Assembly (NCBI GenBank): GCA_020152595.1 | Contig: JAIGNY010004473.1 | Location: 1-64,000, forward strand | Direction: 5' to 3' | DNA from: Chiridota heheva | Lineage: Eukaryota; Echinodermata; Holothuroidea; Apodida; Chiridotidae | DNA length: 64,000 nucleotides | Part shown: piece by piece, positions 46,265-58,299 of the stretch | Position numbering within the stretch: the stretch's first letter is position 1 | Layout of the letters: every line of letters begins with the position of its first letter | Notes under the pieces: model-generated | Told to the model about the DNA's origin: nothing | Databases searched by the model: none | Seen by the model: only the letters and a program-made list of their open reading frames with translations | Program-made: the position numbers and the translations under genes

Positions 46265-47155
46265 AACATGCGAGTGAAATACTGACGATACAGCTGATGT
46301 CAGATACACAACATGTCAGTGAATCACTGACGATACAGCTGATGTCAGATACACAACTTGTCAGTGAATCACTGACGATGCAGCTGATGTCAGATACACA
46401 ACATGTGAGTGAATCACTGACGATACAGCTGATGTCAGATACACAACATGTGAGTGAATCACTGACGATACAGCTGATGTCAGATACACAACATGTCAGT
46501 GAATCACTGACGATGCAGCTGATGCCAGATACACAACATGTCAGTGAATCACTGACGATACAGCTGATGTCAGATACACAACATGTCAGTGAATCACTGA
46601 CGATACAGCTGATGTCAGATACACAACATGTCAGTGAATCACTGACGATACAGCTGATGTCAGATACACAACATGTCAGTGAATCAGCTGATGTCGATAC
46701 AACATGATGAATCACTTATGTCAGCTGATGTCAGATACACAACATGTCAGTGAATCACTGACGATACAGCTGATACAGCTGATGTCAGATACACAACATG
46801 TCAGTGAATCACTGACGATACAGCTGATGTCAGATATACAACATGTCAGTGAATCACTGACGATACAGCTGATGTCAGATATACAACATGTGAGTGAATC
46901 ACTGACATTACAGCTGATGTCAGATACACAACATGTCAGTTAATCACTGACGATACAGCTGATGTCAGATACACAACATGTCAGTGAATCACTGACGATA
47001 CAGCTGATGTCAGATACACAACATGTCAGTGAATCACTGACGATACAGCTGATGTCAGATATACAACATGTCAGTGAATCACTGACGATACAGCTGATGT
47101 CAGATATACAACATGTCAGTGAATCACTGACGATACAGCTGATGTCAGATACATT
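46265..47155. repeat. 45-bp tandem array, about 20 copies
   Basis: The unit reads CGATACAGCTGATGTCAGAT, ACACAACATGTCAGTGAATC, ACTGA. The period is a multiple of three, so frames on both strands (15-residue repeats) stay open, with breaks at a rearranged unit near 46685-46720. Each unit holds the near-palindrome TCAGTGAATCACTGA. No start context or splice link supports coding. Confidence 0.95.
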
Positions 47156-47449
47156 AATGTATTATTAAACGATTATTAAAGAGTCTCTTCAAAGAATTTT
47201 GAGAGTGATATTTGTTAAGTTTGAAGACAGAACAGAGATGTGTTTTTAACTCAACAATTTGCTCAATTTATGTTTGTATATATGATAAATTATGTATATC
47301 TTTAGAATTGGGTGCTAGTTGGGGGTATGACATCCAAAAAGTAACTGATGGAGCCACAGAGTTTTAAAAGCACATAAGTCTTTTGTACATCAACACTTTT
47401 TGCCATCATTCGCATTGCAACACCTGGCATTACAGTGATAAAAAATGGT

Positions 47450-48605
47450 TAGTTTTATCTGGAAGATGTATTGTTAATCTTTAATTTTATCCGTTAGTTT
47501 TATCCGGTAGATGTAATGTTAGTTTTATCTGGAAGATGTATTGTTAGTCTTATCTGGTAGATGTATTGTAACTTTTATCGTTAGATGTGTTGTTAATTTT
47601 ATCCGGTAGATGTGTTGTTAGTTTTATTTGGTAGATGTGTTGTTAGTTTTATCTGGTAGATGTGTTGTTAGTTTTATCTGGTAGATGTGTTGTTAGTTTT
47701 ATCCGGTAGATGTGTTGTTAGTTTTATCTGGTAGATGTGTTGTTAGTTTTATCTGGTAGATGTGTTGTTAGTTTTATCCGGAAGATGTGTTGTTAGTTTT
47801 ATCCTGTAAATGTATTAATAGTTTTATCTGGTAAATGTATTGTTTATGACCACCTGAACCTGTAACCATCCAATTTAAATTGCATAACTTTCTTCATATT
47901 TTACAACTGATTATTATTATGTGTTGTTAGTTTTACCGGTAGATGTATTGTTAGTTTTATCCGGTAGATGTGTTGTTAGTTTTATCCGGTAGATGTGTTG
48001 TTAGTTTTATCTGGTAGATGTGTTGTTAGTTTTATCCGGTAGATGTGTTGTTAGTTTTATCTGGTAGATGTGTTGTTAGTTTTATCCGGTAGATGTGTTG
48101 TTAGTTTTATCCGGTAGATGTGTTGTTAGTTTTATCCGGTAGATGTGTTGTTAGTTTTATCTGGTAGATGTGTTGTTAGTTTTATCTGGTAGATGTGTTG
48201 TTAGTTTTATCCGTAGATGTGTTGTAAGTTTTATTTGTTTCCGGTAGATGAGCTTAGTTTTATGTAAGATGTTGTTAGTTTTATCTGGTAGATGTGTTGT
48301 TAGTTTTATCCGCTGTAGATGTGTTGTTAGTTTTATCTGGTAGAACAAACTTTGTTAGTTTTATCTGGTAGATGTGTTGTTAGTTTTATCCGGTAGATGT
48401 GTTGTTAGTTTTATCTGGTAGATGTGTTGTTAGTTTTATCCGGTAGATGTGTTGTTAGTTTTATCTGGTAGATGTGTTGTTAGTTTTATCCGGTAGATGT
48501 GTTGTTAGTTTTATCTGGTAGATGTGTTGTTAGTTTTATCCGAAAGATGTGTTGTTAGTTTTATCCGGTAGATGTATTGTTAGTTTTATCTGGTAAATGT
48601 ATTGT
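47450..48605. repeat. 25-bp tandem array in two blocks, about 43 copies
   Basis: The unit is TTAGTTTTATCCGGTAGATG plus TGTTG, with a common 'ctgg' variant that often alternates with 'ccgg'. A nonrepeat segment beginning 'tttatgaccacctgaacctg' separates the blocks at 47844-47924. The same segment recurs after the second block at about 48604-48680. Confidence 0.95.
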
Positions 48606-48817
48606 TTATGACCACCTGAACCTGTAACCATCCAATTTAAATTGCATAACTTTCTTCATATTTTACAACTAATTATTCCTATGTATATAAATGTGTCATT
48701 CTAAAATTTGTTTTCAGATTTGTATTACTGTAAAAGAGCTATAAATGTAAGATACTAATAAACAAATACATGAAATGAAGACAAAACTAATTCCTGGAGT
48801 GGGGGGGGGGAGCACTT

Positions 48818-48869
48818 CTATTTGACCCTCGCTGTCATGGTGCCGTTAAGCCCTGATCAAACAAACAAA
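48818..48869 (+). mobile_element. LINE 3' tail fragment, about 50 bp
   Basis: 'atttgaccctcgctgtcatg' then 'gtgccgttaagccctgatcaaacaaacaaac' matches the last bases of the LINE family at 33.5 kb. This is the shortest of the five copies in the window. Confidence 0.75.
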
Positions 48870-49261
48870 CTTTCATATGTGGCGCCCGAGCAGGTGCCTT
48901 TTTTTCAGAATTTTCGTAAAGCAGGTATCAAAAATCAAATCTCTCATACTGCTGGTCTCAATTTGTTTTTGCATATTTTCACACTGCAGGTTTCAAAAAG
49001 CACTTTTTTTTTGTTTAATTCTCTTGAAATCAAGTCAATGATCACGTAATTTGCCCTACAGTATGTGCTAGCACACACAATGTATTTCTTTGGATTTTCT
49101 CTCCAAAATGTTTTGACATGAAGTTCTGCGGGTTTAAATCATTATATCATATTCATAGACCTGTGCAAAGGGAAAAATTATTTCTTAGAAGGTAAAACTC
49201 ATTGAAATAGATTATAAAAAAATGCATTTATATCTTATTCTGTACTGGGTGTATGACAACA

Positions 49262-49673
49262 TTTTATTAGAGACTGCATGTACAAAATGGCCGCTCCCAT
49301 GTTAGTTTATATGGACTAGAGACTGCATGAACAAAATGGCCGCTCCCATGTTAGTTTATATGGACTAGAGACTGCATGAACAAAATGGCTGCTCCCATGT
49401 TAGTTTATATGGATTAGAGACTGCATGAACAAAAAATGGCATGAACAAAATGGCCGCTCCCATGTTAGTTTATATGGATAAGAGACTGCATGAACAAAAT
49501 GGCCGCTCCCATGTTAGTTTATATGGACTAGAGACTGCATGAACAAAATGGCCGCTCCCATGTTAGTTTATATGGACTAGAGACTGCATGAACAAAATGG
49601 CCGCTCCCATGTTAGTTTATATGGACTAGAGACTGCATGAACAAAATGGCCGCTCCCATATTAGTTTATATGG
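49262..49673. repeat. 49-bp tandem array, about 8 copies
   Basis: The unit reads GAGACTGCATGAACAAAATG, GCCGCTCCCATGTTAGTTTA, TATGGACTA. Each unit contains AAAATGGCCGC, close to the YY1 consensus; that is a resemblance only. Confidence 0.95.
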
Positions 49674-50004
49674 ACATATAATTAATGTTTTAATGTATTA
49701 GAAAATGATTTTGTTTTGTAGGATGTAAAATTTCTTCAGAGGACTTATAATGATTATTCATGTCAATATTAAATAAAGAAAAAGTCAGATTTCATGTTTA
49801 ACTCGGTTAATACACTTTGGTTATTTCTTTTGTGGCTTTATGCAAACATGGATATTGTGATAACAGCGCTTGTTAAATGTCTTAAATAACACAATTGACT
49901 TTCTTTGCTACAAACTGTTCAGTATTCTATGAGCAACTGAAATAGAAGCAGGGGAGCCCTTGGCCAAGTTTTGACTTCTAGGTAGCAAACCAAAGGATGA
50001 ATTA

Positions 50005-50388
50005 AGGGCCCAAGAGGTTTAACCTCATATAAGCTAACACAAACTGTTGACTAATCAAGTACGTTCATTGTTTGTTCAATCGGACCCAAGAGGTTTAATC
50101 TCGTATAAGCTAACACAAACTGTAGACTAATCAAGTGCGTTCATTGTTTGCTCAATCGGGCTTAAGAGGTTTAACCTTGTATAAGCTAACACAAACTGTT
50201 GACTATCAAGTACGTTCATTGTTTGTTCAATCGGGTCCAAGAGGTTTAACCTCATATAAGCTAATACAAACTGTTGACTAATCAAGTACGTTCATTAATT
50301 GTTTAATCGGGCCCAAGAGGTTTAACCTGGTATAAGCTAACACAAACTGTTGACCAATCAAGTAAGTTCATTGTTTGTTCAATCGGGG
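50005..50388. repeat. About 77-bp tandem array, 5 copies
   Basis: The unit begins GGCCCAAGAGGTTTAACCTC, continues ATATAAGCTAACACAAACTG, and ends in TTCATTGTTTGTTCAATCG. Units differ by several substitutions, so this array is older than its neighbours. Confidence 0.9.
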
Positions 50389-50399
50389 ATCCTGTACCC

Positions 50400-51273
50400 A
50401 CAGCGTTCAAAGTTTTTAAAACGTTGGGGACCGGGTTGTAAAATACTCTCACCTTTTCTGATTTGTTAACATTCAGACTGATTACTACCAAGTCAATTGT
50501 TACTGTGGACATATCCGCAATCTTAATTTTAAAGTAACGTTATTATGGCTGTTACAATGAATTAATATATGTAGTACTAACTAAAGAATACATCATTTGC
50601 TAAGTAAACTTAATGTCAAAAATATTGTCTCAAAAATTCCAATTTCCAACGGCTTTGTGGGATTCACAGTATTGTCAAACATCAGTGCATTTGGCTATTG
50701 TTGAAGCTCATTGTTCATGTCTGTGTACAAGTTTAACGTTCAGTATGAAATTTGTTGAACATACAGTAAAGTTATAGAATGGTATTACTACATAACAATT
50801 ATATTTATTTATTTCCAGTATAAATTATGTACAAGTTATAAATAGGAAAATACAGTAATATACAATACAGAACAATAAACGAAAGGAAAGAATGTAGAAA
50901 ATGAGAACATGATTAAAGATATGGAAATGGATACAAAATGTTAAGTTAAAAAGGGTTATAATAAAGGGCTCTAAAATATCAAAATGAATAAAAATGCAGC
51001 TTTATATACAAATGAATTTGAAAAACTGTTGTTCTAAAACTTGGGATGGTGGCTGGGTTTCTCAGATTATAATTTGTTTTATTGCACATGGATGTAATAT
51101 CTAAATTAAATGGGTGGTCTTTCCTTGAAACTATGTTTTGGGCAAATCTGCTTTCTTTGCTGCATCGTTGACTTTATCTATTATTTATAAGTAAATCATA
51201 TTCTAAACAATATATTGGAGCAATACCTCACGAAACTTTTAATCGTATTTTTATCTTTTACTTTTAAACTATA
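50400..51273. other. No gene; AT-rich spacer
   Basis: Nothing repeated or protein-like was found. Confidence 0.4.
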
Positions 51274-51358
51274 ACGGTAAATACCGTCATGGTTCGCATG
51301 CTCATGCAAATTGACACCTGTATCATATGACCCGGTGAATTATAAAATTGGCATCTCA
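51274..51358. repeat. Flank shared with 58217-58299
   Basis: 'ggtaaataccg', 'aaattgacacc', 'tatcatatgacc' and 'tggcatctca' occur in the same order and spacing just before both the 51-kb and the 58-kb satellites, which shows these two loci are related. Confidence 0.8.
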
Positions 51359-51775
51359 CACTAAGTCCAACATGGCATCCCATGACCCACATCCCATAGC
51401 CTCCTACCCTATGTCCCACATAGCCTCCTACCCTATGTCCCACATAGCCTCCTACCCTATGTCACACATGGCTTCCCACCCTGTCACACAGTGTTACTTA
51501 TGGCATCCCACCCCATGTCCCACATGGCATCCCACTCCATGTCCCACATGACATCCCACCTCATGTCCCACATGACATCCCACCTCATGTCCCAAATGAC
51601 ATCCCACCTCATGTCCAAAATGACATCCCATGTCCCATATGACATCCCATGTCCCATATGACATCCCATGGCATTGCACCCAATATCCCGCATGGCATTC
51701 CACCATATATCCTACATGGCATTCCACCCTATTCCACATGTCATCCCACCCCATGTCCCACATGACATCCCATAG
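51359..51775. repeat. Diverged satellite of 'catcccatgtcccacatg' type
   Basis: Units of about 19 to 26 bp vary ('cctaccctatgtcccacata', 'catcccacctcatgtcccac'). It is related to the 19-bp array at 58.3 kb. The CACGTG of that array appears here as CACATG or CATATG. Confidence 0.85.
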
Positions 51776-52257
51776 GCTTCATAAGAATTTTCATCCAAGC
51801 TTTCATCCCTGATAGAGCATACTATGTATGAAAGTCAGTTCATATAATAACTTCTATGCAAATGACTTGTTGAATAGTGCAGGTAACAAAATTGACTTTC
51901 ATATTGCGGGTATCAAAATTGCATAATTTTATACTACAGTTACCAACAAATCTGTCATACTGTGGGTATGTCTTTTAGTTGGTGGGCTGCACACCCCTAC
52001 CACTTCAAGTATGAAATCCCCCTCCCCTCCCAAAAGGCCTGAAGGTTACTAGTACTCTTTCTATATTGCAAGCAAACCAACAGTTTATACTTCTCTAGTT
52101 CGTAAATCAATATTTGTTGTCCACTGAATAATATGCAATGAAATTGCATGACCTGTGCCTTACTGAGTTCACCAAAACTTTCATCAATTTTTTTTGAGAA
52201 TGTCCAAGAGAATTTGTTTGTACATTTGGAGCTTGCAAAAAACCAACAACCAGCATA

Positions 52258-52850
52258 AAGGTCCTCGTCTCGGACAGCTTAAAGGTCCTCGACTCGGACA
52301 GCTTAAAGGTCCTTGAGTCCTGGGACAGCTTAAAGGTTCTTGACACGGACAGCTTAAAGGTCCTCAATTCGGACAGCTTTAATAGTCCTCGATTCGGACA
52401 GATTAAAGGTCCTCGATTCGGACAGCTTAAAGGCCCTCGACTCGGACAGCCTAAAGGTCCTTGACTCAGACAGCTCAAAAGGTCCTCATTCTGACAGATT
52501 AAAGGTCCTGGACTCAGACAGCTTAAAGGTTCTCGACTCGGACAGCTTGAAAAGTCCTCGACTCGGACAGCTCAAAGGTTCTCGACTCGGACAGCCCAAA
52601 GGTTCTCGACTCGGACAGCTTTAAGGTCCTCGATTCGGACAACTTAAAGGCCCTCGATTCGGACAGCTTAAAGGTCCTCAACTCTGACAGCTTAAAGGTC
52701 CTCGACTCGCATAGCTTAAAGGTCCTTGATTCAGACAGCTGAAAAGTCCTCGATTCGGACAGCTTAAAGGTTCTCGACTCGGACAGCTTGAAGGTCCTCG
52801 ACTCGGACAGCTTAAAAGTCCTCGATTCGGACAGAATAAAGTTCTTACTC
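52258..52850. repeat. 24-bp tandem array, about 24 copies
   Basis: The unit is GGTCCTCGACTCGGACAGCT plus TAAA. The period is a multiple of three, so one minus frame reads FKLSESRT-like octapeptides. No other coding evidence was found. Confidence 0.95.
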
Positions 52851-53700
52851 TACAGTATTCATGAGATATACATGACAAAATTCGAACAATGGGCTAGCCT
52901 CCAATATACTTAATACATATTGTACACAACAAAATAAACAATTTCATTGAACATTAAAGGAATAATTTACCAGAGAATATTATTTTGATAATATAAACAT
53001 TAAACTGATCAACTACAAACAAACATCATTCAAAATGTTGATAATATGAAGATGTGTGAACAAAAGCATCAACTATAAATCACGTTCATTCAAGAGGATT
53101 CTAACAACAATAAAATGTTACATTCTGAATAAATTGATGCAAAGTATAATATGCATGCAATGGAAAGAAAAATGTATGCAAATATAATTGGTAAGAGCTA
53201 ATCAATTATGTAAGTTTACGAGATATATCAGCCCTGGCAATAAAATATGCTGACTGTGTCAATATAATCAGGTGACCATCACATGACACAGGTTGGCTAT
53301 TCATTGCTTCATGCAAAATCCTAACCAATGTCTCATAACCATAGTATCACACTAACATTCATGTGCTTCACTATTCATCCAAGAAGCACCTGACTAGTCA
53401 TGTGACAAATGAGTCCTCATATCTGTCACAAAAGACTTCTGGCAGATTAATCAACTAACCAAAGGTGAATGACCAGCAATTCTTCAGGTACCGTGACTTT
53501 CAACTGGTTCCAGGTATGTAGCGGGATAGTAACCAGATTTAATGCTGGTGCGAACTTTGATCCATCCATTATCCTCATTTCCAGACTGAATGACAATCTA
53601 TTGAGTTTCAAAATCAGAGATTTGAAAAAGAATTGAAGTATTTGGAAATATATTAAGTGAGGTGTATGCATACAACGCAAGAAGTAGCTTCCTTTGTCCT
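52851..53700. other. No gene; AT-rich spacer
   Basis: No repeats or protein-like frames were found. Confidence 0.4.
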
Positions 53701-53901
53701 TAAAGAATTAGTACAGTGGTCAAGCAAGTATATGACTAGTCTGATTTCAGTCGTTTCTACAGAAATGATACCAAACTTTAAATAAACTTGAATATCTCCT
53801 TGAAGGAAAAAGATGTTTGATGCTTTTATTCACCATTTTGTTTGTTTTGAAGTCCTCTTTCATCGAAAATTAACTTGCTTGACCCCTGAACTAATCCTTT
53901 A
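53701..53901 (+). mobile_element. MITE family copy C, internally deleted
   Basis: The ends TAAAGAATTAGTACAGTGG and the right end CTGAACTAATCCTTTA are inverted, with TA at both borders. The internal phrase 'gactagtctgatttcagtcg' is shared with copy A (16272-16291). At 201 bp it lacks most of the body of copy B. It ends about 35 bp before the 48-bp array. Confidence 0.75.
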
Positions 53902-53936
53902 ATCAAATTAAGAACACACATCAACATAATGCTTAC

Positions 53937-56900
53937 ATTATCATTCCCTGGATACGTAGATGGACATCTGGGGCAAATGCCCAAGTTATCATTCCCTGGA
54001 TACGTAGATGGACATCTTGGGCAAATGCCCAAGTTATCATTCCCTGGATAGGTAGATGGACATCTGGGGCAAATGCTTAAGTTATCATTCCCTGGATACG
54101 TAGATTAACCTCTGGGGCAAATGCTTAAGTTATCATTCCCTGGATACGTAGATGGACATCTGGGGCAAATGCCTAAGTTATCATTCCCTGGATACGTAGA
54201 TGGACATCTGGGGCAAATTAAGTTATCATTCCCTGGATACGTAGATGGACATCTGGGGCAAATGCCTAAGTTATCATTCCCTGGATACGTAGATGGACAT
54301 CTGGGGCAAATGCTGGGGTTATCATTCCCTGGATACGTAGATGGACATCTGGGGCAAATGCCTAAGTTATCATTCCCTGGATACGTAGATGGACATCTGG
54401 GGCAAATGCCTTATCATTTATCATTGGACCCAAAATGCCTAAGTTATCATGATGGACATCGTAGATGGACATCTGGGGCAAATGCTTAAGTTATCATTCC
54501 CTGCATAGGTAGATTAACCTCTGGGGCAAATGCCTAAGTTATCATTCCCTGGATACGTAGATGGACATCTGGGGCAAATGCTTAAGTTATCATTCCCTGG
54601 ATACGTAGATGGACATCTGGGGCAAATGCCTAAGTTATCATTCCTGTTATCATTCCCTGGATACGTAGATGGACATCTGGGGCAAATGCCTAAGTTATCA
54701 TTCCCTGGATACGTAGATGGACATCTGGGGCAAATGCCTAAGTTATCATTCCCTGCATAGGTAGATTAACCTCTGGGGGGGCAAATGGCAAATGCATAGG
54801 TAGATTCCTGGGGCAAATGCCTAAGTTATCATTTATCATTCTGGGGCCTGGATAGGTAGATGGACATCTGGGCAAATGCCTAAGTTATCATTCCCTGGAT
54901 ACGTAGATGGACATCTGGGCAAATGCCTAAGTTATCATTCCCTGGATACGTAGATGGGCAAATGCTTAATTACATTCTGGGGCAAATGCCTAAGTTATCA
55001 TTCCCTGGATACGTAGATGGACATCTGGGGCAAATGCTTAAGTTATCATTCCCTGGATACGTAGATGGACATCTGGGGCAAATGCCTAAGTTATCATTCC
55101 CTGGATACGTAGATGGACATCTGGGGCAAATGCTTAAGTTATCATTCCCTGGATACGTAGATGGACATCTGGGGCAAATGCCTAAGTTATCATTCCCTGG
55201 ATACGTAGATGGACATCTGGGGCAAATGCTTAAGTTATCATTCCCTGGATACGTAGATGGACATCTGGGGCAAATGCCTAAGTTATCATTCCCTGGTAGA
55301 TGGACATCTGGGGCAAATGCTTAAGTTATCATTCCCTGGATACGTAGATGGACATCTGGGGCAAATGCTTAAGTTATCATTCCCTGGATACGTAGATGGA
55401 CATCTGGGGCAAATGCATTAAGATTATCATTCCTGGATACGCATACGTAGATGGACATGGAGTTATCATTCCCTGGATCTAGATGGACATCTGGGGCAAA
55501 TGCCTAAGTTATCATTCCCTGGATACGTAGATGGACATCTGGGGCAAATGCTTAAGTTATCATTCCCTGGATACGTAGATGGACATCTGGGGCAAATGCT
55601 TAAGTTATCATTCCCTGGATACGTAGATGGACATCTGGGGCAAATGCCTAAGTTATCATTCCCTGGATACGTAGATGGACATCTGGGGCAAATGCTTAAG
55701 TTATCATTCCCTAACATAAGTTATCATTCCTGCATGCGTAGATGGTAGATTAACTGGATCTGGGGCAAATGCCTAAGTTATCATTCCCTGCATACGTAGA
55801 TGGACATCTGGGGCAAATGCCTAAGTTATCATTCCTGGATACGTAGATGGACATCTGGGGGTAGATTAACCTCTGGGGCAAATGCCTAAGTTATCATTCC
55901 CTGGATACGTAGATGGACATCTGGGGCAAATGCTTAAGTTATCATTCCCTGCATAGGTAGATTAACCTCTGGGGCAAATGCCTAAGTTATCATTCCCTGG
56001 ATAGGTAGATGGACATCTGGGGCAAATGCCTAAGTTATCATACGTAGATGGACATCTGGGGCAAATGCTTAAGATTATCATTCCCTGATACGTAGATTAA
56101 CATCTGGGGCAAATGCCTAAGTTATCATTCCCTGGATAGGTAGATGGACATCTGGGCAAATGCTTAAGTTATCATTCCCTGGATAGGTAGATGGACATCT
56201 GGGGCAAATGCTAAGTTATCATTCCCTGGATACGTAGATGGACATCTGGGGCAAATGCCTAGATGGACATTATCATTCCTGGATACGTAGATGGACATCT
56301 GGGGCAAATGCTTAAGTTATCATTCCCTGGATACGTAGATGGACATCTGGGGCAAATGCCTAAGTTATCATTCCCTGGATACGTAGATGGACATCTGGGG
56401 CAAATGCCTAAGATTAACATCTGGGGCAAATGCCATATCCCTGGATACGTAGATGGACATCTGGGGCTTAAGTTATCATTCCCTGGATACGTAGATTAAC
56501 CTCTGGGGCAAATGCCTAAGTTATCATTCCCTGGATACGTAGATGGACATCTGGGGCAAATGCTTAAGTTATCATTCCCTGGATAGGTAGATTAACCTCT
56601 GGGGAAAATAGTTATCAGATACGTAGATGGACATCTGGGGCAAATGCTTAAGTTATCATTCCCTGCATAGGTAGATTAACCTCTGGGGCAAATGCCTAAG
56701 TTATCATTCCCTGGATACGTAGATGGACATCTGGGGCAAATGCTTAAGTTATCATTCCCTGCATAGGTAGATTAACCTCTGGGGCAAATGCTTAAGTTAT
56801 CATTCCCTGATACGTAGATGGACATCTGGGGCAAATGCCTAAGTTATCATTCCCATAGATGGACATCTGGGGCAAATGCCTAAGTTATCATTCCCTAGAT

Positions 56901-57347
56901 GGACATCTGGGGCAAATGCTTAAGTTATCATTCCCTGGATACGTAGATGGACATCTGGGGCAAATGTTATCATTCCCTGGCATAAGATTAACCTCTGGGC
57001 AAATGCCTAAGTTATCATTCCTGGATACGTAGATGGACATCTGGGGCAAATGCCTAAGTTATCATTCCCTGTGGATACGTAGATGGACATCTGGGGCATA
57101 TGTAGATGGACATCTGGGGCAAATGCTTAAGTTATCATTCCCTGCAGATACGTAGATGGACATCTGGGGCAAATGCTAAGTTATATTCCCTAGATACGTA
57201 GATGGACATCTGGGGCAAATGCTTAAGTTATCATTCCTAGATACGTAGATGGACATCTGGGGCAAAGTTATCATACGTAGATGGACATCTGGGGCAAATG
57301 CTTAAGTTATTATTCCCTAGATACGTAGATGGATATCTGGGGCAAAT
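53937..57347. repeat. 48-bp tandem array, about 70 copies
   Basis: The unit reads AAGTTATCATTCCCTGGATA, CGTAGATGGACATCTGGGGC, AAATGCCT. 'gcct' and 'gctt' units alternate over long stretches, as in 55010-55290, which suggests a 96-bp dimer. Many units after 54.4 kb are truncated or joined out of register. Because 48 is a multiple of three, 16-residue repeats read open, but frames break at the scrambled units. Confidence 0.95.
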
Positions 57348-58216
57348 TAAGGGACAAAACACATGCACAAAGAGATACTTCACAGTTGTTGACATTTGAA
57401 CACCTGTATTTTTATTATGATACAAATCTGATGCAATGGATTTGATTTTCGGTCCTAAATCCTCAAAGCCTACAAGGTTGGACAAAAACATCACTTAAAG
57501 TCACTTATTAAACAAACAAAACCTTTAGTTAAATACCATCCTATTTGTAAATTTATTACATCAAGCCAGACACAATGACCGCAGTGGAATACTTTTGTCC
57601 CTGTGTTAAGTTAGTGCAGCTGCAGTGAAATTTGTTTACTATCAATGTCAGATTATGACCATGGAAAGTGAGGTGACGTGTGTGGAAATCCATGGTGTAT
57701 AATTGCTTGCTTGTGCTGGATTGTGGTTTCTGTTGTGAGCAATATCGACCCCGACAGATTTTAGATTTTGTCGGGGCTTAAGACACAAAATGTATTGTGA
57801 GGTTTAGATGTGACTTATTAACTTAAGCGCCTTTAACTCAGAAGAACTTATACAATAAAAATGGAAGAAAAAACAAAAAAACTTAAAATTTAAAACATTT
57901 ATTCCAAAATATCAGCTGCACTGTTTGCCTAAAATATAAAAATAGTAATGGCTACAGTTATATTTCAATAAAGGATGACATGATAAACATTTGAATGACA
58001 AACGAACCTGGAACTAATAAAAACAAATACCATACAAGTTTAGAACTAAATCAAAAGCTCTCAGTTTGTATTAAGTAGGCCTACCATGAATACATACAAA
58101 GGTAAATATCTAAAACAAAAATCAAACCGGATTCAAAAATTATACAATATTGTTTAACTTAATCACTCAAATATTGCAGAAAATGAAGTTCTCCCAATAC
58201 ATTATATTAACTAGAA
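57348..58216. other. No gene; AT-rich spacer with one hairpin
   Basis: CCCCGACA at 57749-57756 pairs with TGTCGGGG at 57769-57776 over a 12-base AT-rich loop. Nothing else was recognised. Confidence 0.45.
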
Positions 58217-58299
58217 TGGTAAATACCGCTATGATTTACATACCCATACAAATTGACACCAATATCATATGACCAGGCCAATTATAAAAATGGCATCTC
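58217..58299. repeat. Flank shared with 51274-51358
   Basis: See the partner at 51274. It runs directly into the 19-bp array. Confidence 0.8.
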
